Assembly: GCA_020860025.1 (NCBI GenBank) | Contig: JAJBVC010000179.1 | Location: forward strand, 1-18,852 | DNA length: 18,852 nucleotides | Direction of reading: 5' to 3' | Source: Clostridiales bacterium | GTDB taxonomy: Bacteria > Bacillota > Clostridia > Oscillospirales > Acutalibacteraceae | Shown: piece by piece, positions 14,825 through 18,852 of the stretch | Position numbering within the stretch: the first letter of the stretch is position 1 | How the letters are laid out: each line of letters opens with the position of its first letter | Notes under the pieces: generated by a model | Database searches by the model: none | Told to the model about the DNA's origin: nothing | The model's input: the letters and a program-made list of their open reading frames with translations, nothing else | Position numbers and translations under genes: made by a program

Positions 14825-16108
14825 ATGAATATTACAAGAGCAAACGGTAAGGCTGAATATGCTATTATAGACAGTTTAAAAAAGCGTGTCGGCGAAACTG
14901 ATTCAAAAATAGTTGAAATTGTTACCAATATTATAAATGCGGTTAAAGAACAGGGTGATGAAGCCGTTCGTGAATTTACAGTACGCTTTGACGGTTCCGC
15001 TCCCAAAAAAATTTTAATCGAAAAGGATGAACTTCAGCAGTATCTTGATGAGGTTGATCCTGACTTTAAAAAGGCTTTAATAAATGCAAAGAATAATATT
15101 TATGACTTCCATATCCGTCAGGCACAGCAGTCTTGGCTGACAACTAAGGAAAATGGTGTAATTATGGGTCAGCGTATCCGTGGCTTGCACAGAGTCGGAA
15201 TCTATGTTCCGGGCGGTACTGCGGCTTATCCGTCATCTGTTTTGATGAATGCCGTTCCTGCAAAAATAGCCGGAGTTAAGGAAATTATAATGGTAACACC
15301 TCCGGGTAAAGACGGCTATCCTAATCCCGATATTATGGCGGCTGCCGCTGTTGCCGGTGTTGATAAAGTGTTTTTGGTAGGCGGTGCGCAGGCTGTTGCC
15401 GCTCTCGCTTACGGTACTCAAAAAATTCCTAAGGTTGATAAAATAGTAGGCCCCGGAAATATTTTTGTCGCAACTGCTAAGAAGCTTCTTTACGGTGTTG
15501 TTGACATTGATATGGTTGCGGGCCCGTCTGAGATTTTAATAGTTGCCGATAAAACCGCTAAGCCAGCCTTTTTGGCGGCTGATTTGATGAGCCAGGCGGA
15601 GCATGACAAGATGGCGTCGGCAATTCTTCTTACAACGTCGCTTGATATTGCAAAAGCGACAGTCAGAGAAATAGATAAGCAAATTAAATTCCTTGAACGA
15701 CAGGAAATTATAGAGCAGTCGCTTAATGATTACGGCGAAATAATTGTTTGTGAGGATTTGGAGCAGGCGATTAAATTTGCCAATGAGCTTGCACCTGAGC
15801 ATCTTGAAATGTGCGTTAGCGAACCTCTTAAATATATTGGTATGCTCGATAATGCAGGTTCTGTATTTTTGGGTAACTTTTCACCCGAGCCTTTGGGCGA
15901 TTATTATGCGGGCCCGAATCACGTTTTACCGACAAGCGGTACTGCAAGATTTTTCTCTCCGCTTTCTGTTGACAGCTTTATTAAAAAGAGTTCGTTTATT
16001 TACTATACTCAAAATGAGCTTTTAAAGGCGAAAGACGAAATTGTAAAGCTTGCCGATACTGAGGGACTTACCGCTCACGCAAATTCAATTAAGGTAAGAT
16101 TTGAATGA
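14825..16108 (+). CDS. hisD: histidinol dehydrogenase
   Basis: HisD is the zinc- and NAD-dependent enzyme that oxidises L-histidinol to L-histidine in the last two steps of the pathway. At 427 residues it is of normal length. Family motifs include LHRVGIYVPGGTAAYPSSVL, FLVGGAQAVAALAYGT, VGPGN, MVAGPSEILIVAD, DLMSQAEHD with the metal-binding Gln/His, NELAPEHLEM with the catalytic Glu-His, and GDYYAGPNHVLPTSGTARF with further ligands. It starts 17 bases after hisZG, with GAGGTG just upstream, and its TGA overlaps the ATG of the next gene by four bases, so the following non-histidine gene is probably translationally coupled to it. Confidence 0.97.
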   Translation: MNITRANGKAEYAIIDSLKKRVGETDSKIVEIVTNIINAVKEQGDEAVREFTVRFDGSAPKKILIEKDELQQYLDEVDPDFKKALINAKNNIYDFHIRQAQQSWLTTKENGVIMGQRIRGLHRVGIYVPGGTAAYPSSVLMNAVPAKIAGVKEIIMVTPPGKDGYPNPDIMAAAAVAGVDKVFLVGGAQAVAALAYGTQKIPKVDKIVGPGNIFVATAKKLLYGVVDIDMVAGPSEILIVADKTAKPAFLAADLMSQAEHDKMASAILLTTSLDIAKATVREIDKQIKFLERQEIIEQSLNDYGEIIVCEDLEQAIKFANELAPEHLEMCVSEPLKYIGMLDNAGSVFLGNFSPEPLGDYYAGPNHVLPTSGTARFFSPLSVDSFIKKSSFIYYTQNELLKAKDEIVKLADTEGLTAHANSIKVRFE

Positions 16109-17001
16109 AAAAACGCAAAAAATCAAGAGCTCCGCTTGCAACTGCGGTCTGTTTAATTATAGTCGCTGTTTGTACTATTACGACGGCGCTTAACTCTTCA
16201 ACCTTTTCGGACAAAAGCAGTTCGTCGCAGGTTTACAGCGATAACGAAGACCTTGTGGTTCACTATCTTGATGTCGGTCAGGGTGACAGTGAATTTATCG
16301 AACTTCCGAACGGCGAATGTATGCTTATTGACGCAGGCGAAAAAGAAAATGCCGATTATGTAGTTGAAACTATTCAAAATTACGGCTATGACACAATAAA
16401 TTACGTTGTTGCAACGCATCCTCATACTGACCATATCGGTGCGATGGCTGATGTTATCGATGAATTTAGTATTGATGAGGTTTATATGCCGAAAGCTGTT
16501 TCAACCTCGGCAACATATGAAAATCTTCTTGAAACAATAAGCGATAAAAATCTTGAAATTACCACTGCAAAATCAGGTGTAAGCGTATATTCGGACAGCG
16601 AGCTTGACATAGAATTTCTTGCACCTGTCGGTACAGATTACAGTGATTTGAATAATTTTTCAGCCGTGCTTAAAATTACATATAACGAAACATCATTTTT
16701 ATTTACAGGCGATGCCGAAGACACAGCGGAAGAAGAAATGCTTGAAAACTGTTACTATGAACTTGACTGCGATGTTTTAAAGGTAGGTCATCACGGCAGC
16801 AGATATTCGTCAACTGAAGATTTTCTGAACGCTGTAACACCACAATATGCCGTTATCGAGGTTGGCGAGGGCAATTCATACGGACATCCGCATGATGAGG
16901 CGATTGAGCGTCTTGAAAATATCGGCGCTGAAATTTTGCGTACCGATGAACTCGGCTTAATAACTATAAGAAGTGACGGCGAAAATATTACTGTAGAATA
17001 G
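16105..17001 (+). CDS. membrane-anchored metallo-beta-lactamase-fold hydrolase, ComEC C-terminal type
   Basis: The 298-residue protein has a basic start (MKKRKKSR) and one hydrophobic segment (about residues 9-29), so the rest is probably outside the membrane; no good lipobox is seen. The remainder is an MBL fold resembling the C-terminal domain of the competence protein ComEC: HYLDVGQGDSEFIELPNG, THPHTDHIG (His105, His107, Asp109, His110), FTGDAE (Asp203), VGHHGSRYSS (His229) and NSYGHPHDEAIERL (His261). No ComEC channel domain is present. Related stand-alone proteins are thought to be nucleases or phosphodiesterases; the substrate here is not known. It overlaps hisD by four bases and precedes a DUF3006 gene, a pairing common in Firmicutes. 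It is not a drug-resistance beta-lactamase by its motifs. Confidence 0.85.
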   Translation: MKKRKKSRAPLATAVCLIIVAVCTITTALNSSTFSDKSSSSQVYSDNEDLVVHYLDVGQGDSEFIELPNGECMLIDAGEKENADYVVETIQNYGYDTINYVVATHPHTDHIGAMADVIDEFSIDEVYMPKAVSTSATYENLLETISDKNLEITTAKSGVSVYSDSELDIEFLAPVGTDYSDLNNFSAVLKITYNETSFLFTGDAEDTAEEEMLENCYYELDCDVLKVGHHGSRYSSTEDFLNAVTPQYAVIEVGEGNSYGHPHDEAIERLENIGAEILRTDELGLITIRSDGENITVE

Positions 17002-17011
17002 CAGGTGCGTT

Positions 17012-17212
17012 ATGGAATGGATTATTGACCGAATTGAAGAAAATACAGCGGTAATCGAATATTCAAAAGGGAAAACTTTTTCCGCTCCTTTGAGTGCCTT
17101 ACCTAATGGTGCAAAAGAGGGCGATGTTATTACACTTAATATTGACAGTAATGCGACAGAAAAAAGAAAAGAAAATATAAAAGGTCTTATGAATACTTTA
17201 TTTAGGGATTGA
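17012..17212 (+). CDS. DUF3006 domain protein
   Basis: This 66-residue protein starts MEWIIDRIEENTAVIEY and continues with a predicted small beta barrel ending in a charged helix (ATEKRKENIKGLMNTLF). The pattern fits DUF3006, short proteins often found next to or fused with ComEC-like MBL-fold proteins. The function is unknown; partnership with the preceding gene is inferred from that recurring neighbourhood and the 10-base gap. AGGTG at 17004-17008 serves as its ribosome binding site. No signal peptide is visible, which is odd if its partner acts outside the cell. Confidence 0.8.
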   Translation: MEWIIDRIEENTAVIEYSKGKTFSAPLSALPNGAKEGDVITLNIDSNATEKRKENIKGLMNTLFRD

Positions 17213-17221
17213 GGTTATCAT

Positions 17222-17800
17222 ATGAGAACTGCAAAAATTGAAAGAAATACAAAAGAAACACAAATCACAGTTTGTCTTAATCTTGACGGCGGTGATGTTG
17301 AAATTTCAACCGGAATCGGCTTTTTTGACCATATGCTAACTGCATTTGCCGTACACGGCGGCTTTGGTCTTAATATAAGCGTAAAAGGCGATCTTGATGT
17401 TGATTGTCACCATACGGCTGAAGATACAGGAATTGCGCTCGGAATGGCGTTCAAACAGGCTCTCGGTGATATGAGCGGTATTGAGCGTTACGGCAATTTC
17501 AGCATACCTATGGACGAGAGTCTCGCAATATGCTCGCTTGATATATCTAACAGACCGTTTCTTGTTTTTAAGGCGGGCTTTGAACAGGAGCTTTGCGGAG
17601 ATTACGAAACTTGTGTTACTGAAGAATTTTTCCGAGCCTTTGCTATGAATGCCTGCATTACACTTCATATCAGGGTGCCTTACGGTTCTAACGCTCATCA
17701 CGAAATTGAAGCGATATTTAAGGCTGTAGCTCACGCACTTAAAATTGCGGTAAAGAAAAATTCCGATGGCAGTGTTCTTTCCACAAAAGGAGTTTTGTAA
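17222..17800 (+). CDS. hisB: imidazoleglycerol-phosphate dehydratase
   Basis: HisB dehydrates imidazoleglycerol phosphate to imidazole-acetol phosphate with two manganese ions per active site. The 192 residues correspond to the monofunctional dehydratase, without the HAD phosphatase domain of enterobacterial HisB. Motifs seen are STGIGFFDHMLTAFAVHGGF, DCHHTAEDTGIALG, IPMDESLA and SNAHHEIEAIFKAVAHAL, which contain the duplicated HHxxE metal-binding elements. TGAGGTT (17210-17216) overlaps the preceding stop and acts as the ribosome binding site. Its TAA overlaps the hisA ATG. Histidinol-phosphatase must be encoded elsewhere. Confidence 0.97.
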   Translation: MRTAKIERNTKETQITVCLNLDGGDVEISTGIGFFDHMLTAFAVHGGFGLNISVKGDLDVDCHHTAEDTGIALGMAFKQALGDMSGIERYGNFSIPMDESLAICSLDISNRPFLVFKAGFEQELCGDYETCVTEEFFRAFAMNACITLHIRVPYGSNAHHEIEAIFKAVAHALKIAVKKNSDGSVLSTKGVL

Positions 17801-18513
17801 TGATTATTTTACCTGCGATTGATATTATTGACGGCAAGCCTGTACGTCTTTTTAAGGGCGATTTTTCAACTGCAAAGCAGGTTGCCGCCGATGCGCTTGA
17901 AACTGCTGAGAATTTCGTAAAAGCCGGTTGTAAATGGATTCATATGGTTGACCTTGACGGCTCGCTGAAAAAAGAACCCGTCAACGCAAAAACTTTTATC
18001 AGCATCGCAAATCAAACGCCGCTCAAAGTAGAACTTGGCGGCGGTATAAGAACAATGAACGATATTGATTTTTATATTGAAAACGGTATTTCAAGGATTA
18101 TTCTCGGCTCTGTCGCTCTTAAAAATCCTGCGCTTGTTGAAGAGGCTGTTAAAGAATTCGGCGAAAGAATTGCCGTTGGAATTGATGCTAAAAACGGCTA
18201 TGTGGCGACTGAGGGATGGATTAAGGACAGCGACGTTTATTTTACAGACCTTGCGAAAAAAATGGAAAGCGTCGGTGTTAAAAACATTATTTTTACAGAT
18301 ATTAGTAAAGACGGCACGCTGTTAGGTCCCAACTTAAATCAACTTATTGAGATAAATAACGCTGTTTCATGTGATATTACAGCCTCAGGCGGAGTAACAA
18401 CTATTGATGATATTATTTCACTTCGTGACAGTTCTCTTTACGGTGCAATCTGTGGCAAAAGTATTTATGAAAAAACGCTTGATTTGAGCGAAGCTGTGGA
18501 GGCCTGCAAATGA
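17800..18513 (+). CDS. hisA: ProFAR isomerase (phosphoribosylformimino-5-aminoimidazole carboxamide ribotide isomerase)
   Basis: HisA carries out the Amadori isomerisation of ProFAR to PRFAR. It is a (beta/alpha)8 barrel of 237 residues with the internal half-barrel symmetry of the family: ILPAIDIIDGKPVRLFKGD with catalytic Asp in strand 1, VELGGGIRTMNDI, RIILGSVALKNP, AVGIDAKNGYVATEGW with the second catalytic Asp, FTDISKDGTLLGPN, TASGGVTTIDDI and AICGKSIYEKT. A strong AAAAGGAG (17785-17792) lies within the end of hisB. Its TGA overlaps the ATG of hisI. Many operons have hisH just before and hisF just after hisA; neither is here. Confidence 0.96.
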   Translation: MIILPAIDIIDGKPVRLFKGDFSTAKQVAADALETAENFVKAGCKWIHMVDLDGSLKKEPVNAKTFISIANQTPLKVELGGGIRTMNDIDFYIENGISRIILGSVALKNPALVEEAVKEFGERIAVGIDAKNGYVATEGWIKDSDVYFTDLAKKMESVGVKNIIFTDISKDGTLLGPNLNQLIEINNAVSCDITASGGVTTIDDIISLRDSSLYGAICGKSIYEKTLDLSEAVEACK

Positions 18514-18836
18514 TTGATATCGAAAAATATTTTAAAAAAGGCGATTTAATACCTGCAATAATTCAGGAAGAGTCAACAGGTGAGGTGCTTATGCTCGCAT
18601 ATATGAACCGTGAGTCGCTTGCAAAAACTCTTCAGACAGGTTATACTTGGTTTTATTCCCGTTCTCGTAGGGAGCTTTGGAATAAAGGAGCAACTTCGGG
18701 TCATGTGCAAAAAATTGTTTCTATGCACGGTGACTGTGACGATGATACATTGCTGATTAAAGTTATTCAGACCGGAGCTGCCTGCCATACGGGAAATCAC
18801 TCTTGCTTTTTTAATGAGATTAAAGGAGAATTCTAA
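18510..18836 (+). CDS. hisI: phosphoribosyl-AMP cyclohydrolase
   Basis: HisI opens the adenine ring of phosphoribosyl-AMP, the third step of the pathway. The 108 residues equal the monofunctional form without a fused HisE domain. LIPAIIQEESTGEVLMLAYM, TGYTWFYSRSRRELWNKG and SGHVQKI are family blocks, followed by the zinc and magnesium site HGDCDDDTLLIKV and ACHTGNHSCF, with Cys residues from both strands of the dimer interface. GGAGG (18498-18502) is inside the end of hisA. Its TAA overlaps the next start codon. Confidence 0.96.
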   Translation: MIDIEKYFKKGDLIPAIIQEESTGEVLMLAYMNRESLAKTLQTGYTWFYSRSRRELWNKGATSGHVQKIVSMHGDCDDDTLLIKVIQTGAACHTGNHSCFFNEIKGEF

Positions 18837-18852
18837 TGGACTATATTAAAAA
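18836..18852 (+). CDS. start of a further operon gene, cut by the window edge
   Basis: ATG 18836 overlaps the hisI stop (TAATG), and AAGGAG at 18823-18828 is seven bases upstream, so a real gene begins here. Only MDYIK can be read. By position phosphoribosyl-ATP diphosphatase (hisE) is plausible, but five residues cannot show it. Confidence 0.6.

Noticed and set aside
16105..17001. Possible beta-lactamase antibiotic resistance gene
   Set aside because: The motifs (VGQGD, HPHTDH, GHHGS, YGHPHDE) are those of the ComEC-type branch of the MBL fold, not of class B beta-lactamases.
17336..17734. Open 132-codon frame on the minus strand inside hisB
   Set aside because: It is antisense to a fully conserved dehydratase and is composed of unlikely residues with no recognisable domain.

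Overview
This window reads as chromosomal DNA from a low- to mid-GC Gram-positive anaerobe of the Clostridia, most likely the Ruminococcaceae/Oscillospiraceae. The grounds are a PolC-type replicative polymerase, AAGGAGG-type ribosome binding sites, a BspA-like leucine-rich-repeat surface protein with a dockerin-like tail, a short-form HisG that needs HisZ, and the gene order pyrH-frr-uppS-cdsA-dxr-rseP-ispG-polC. All genes lie on the + strand. The assignment to a family is inference; no rRNA or tRNA gene is present to fix it.

Region 1 (1-2718) holds one secreted, cysteine-rich surface protein with its own candidate promoter and a clear rho-independent terminator. It carries BspA-type leucine-rich repeats followed by about twelve short units with a C..CxxC..H or H..CxxC..H pattern.

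Region 2 (about 2730-13107) is a housekeeping cluster. It begins with UMP kinase and ribosome recycling factor. A 295-base intergenic stretch follows, with several hairpins and a probable terminator. The envelope and isoprenoid genes come next: uppS, cdsA, dxr, rseP and ispG. They make and use isoprenoid and phospholipid precursors (MEP pathway, undecaprenyl-PP, CDP-diacylglycerol, site-2 protease). The cluster ends in polC, whose start codon overlaps the ispG stop. This PolC is 1278 residues long. It lacks the DnaQ-like 3'-5' exonuclease domain normally inserted in the PHP domain, and only about 16 linker residues stand in its place.

Region 3 (about 13122-18852) is a histidine operon running off the right edge. 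It has a strong extended -10 promoter with a perfect inverted repeat over the -10 element. The order is hisZ-hisG (one fused gene), hisD, a membrane-anchored ComEC-like metallo-beta-lactamase-fold protein, a DUF3006 protein, hisB, hisA, hisI and the first codons of another gene. hisC, hisH and hisF are not in the window. Genes in this operon are packed with stop/start overlaps or gaps of roughly 10-16 bases.

The most unusual points are the exonuclease-less PolC with an apparently complete PHP metal site, the HisZ-HisG fusion, the his promoter operator, the MBL-DUF3006 pair inside a his operon, the metal-binding-like repeats of the surface protein, and the structured frr-uppS spacer. No mobile element, CRISPR array or RNA gene of a recognised class was seen.
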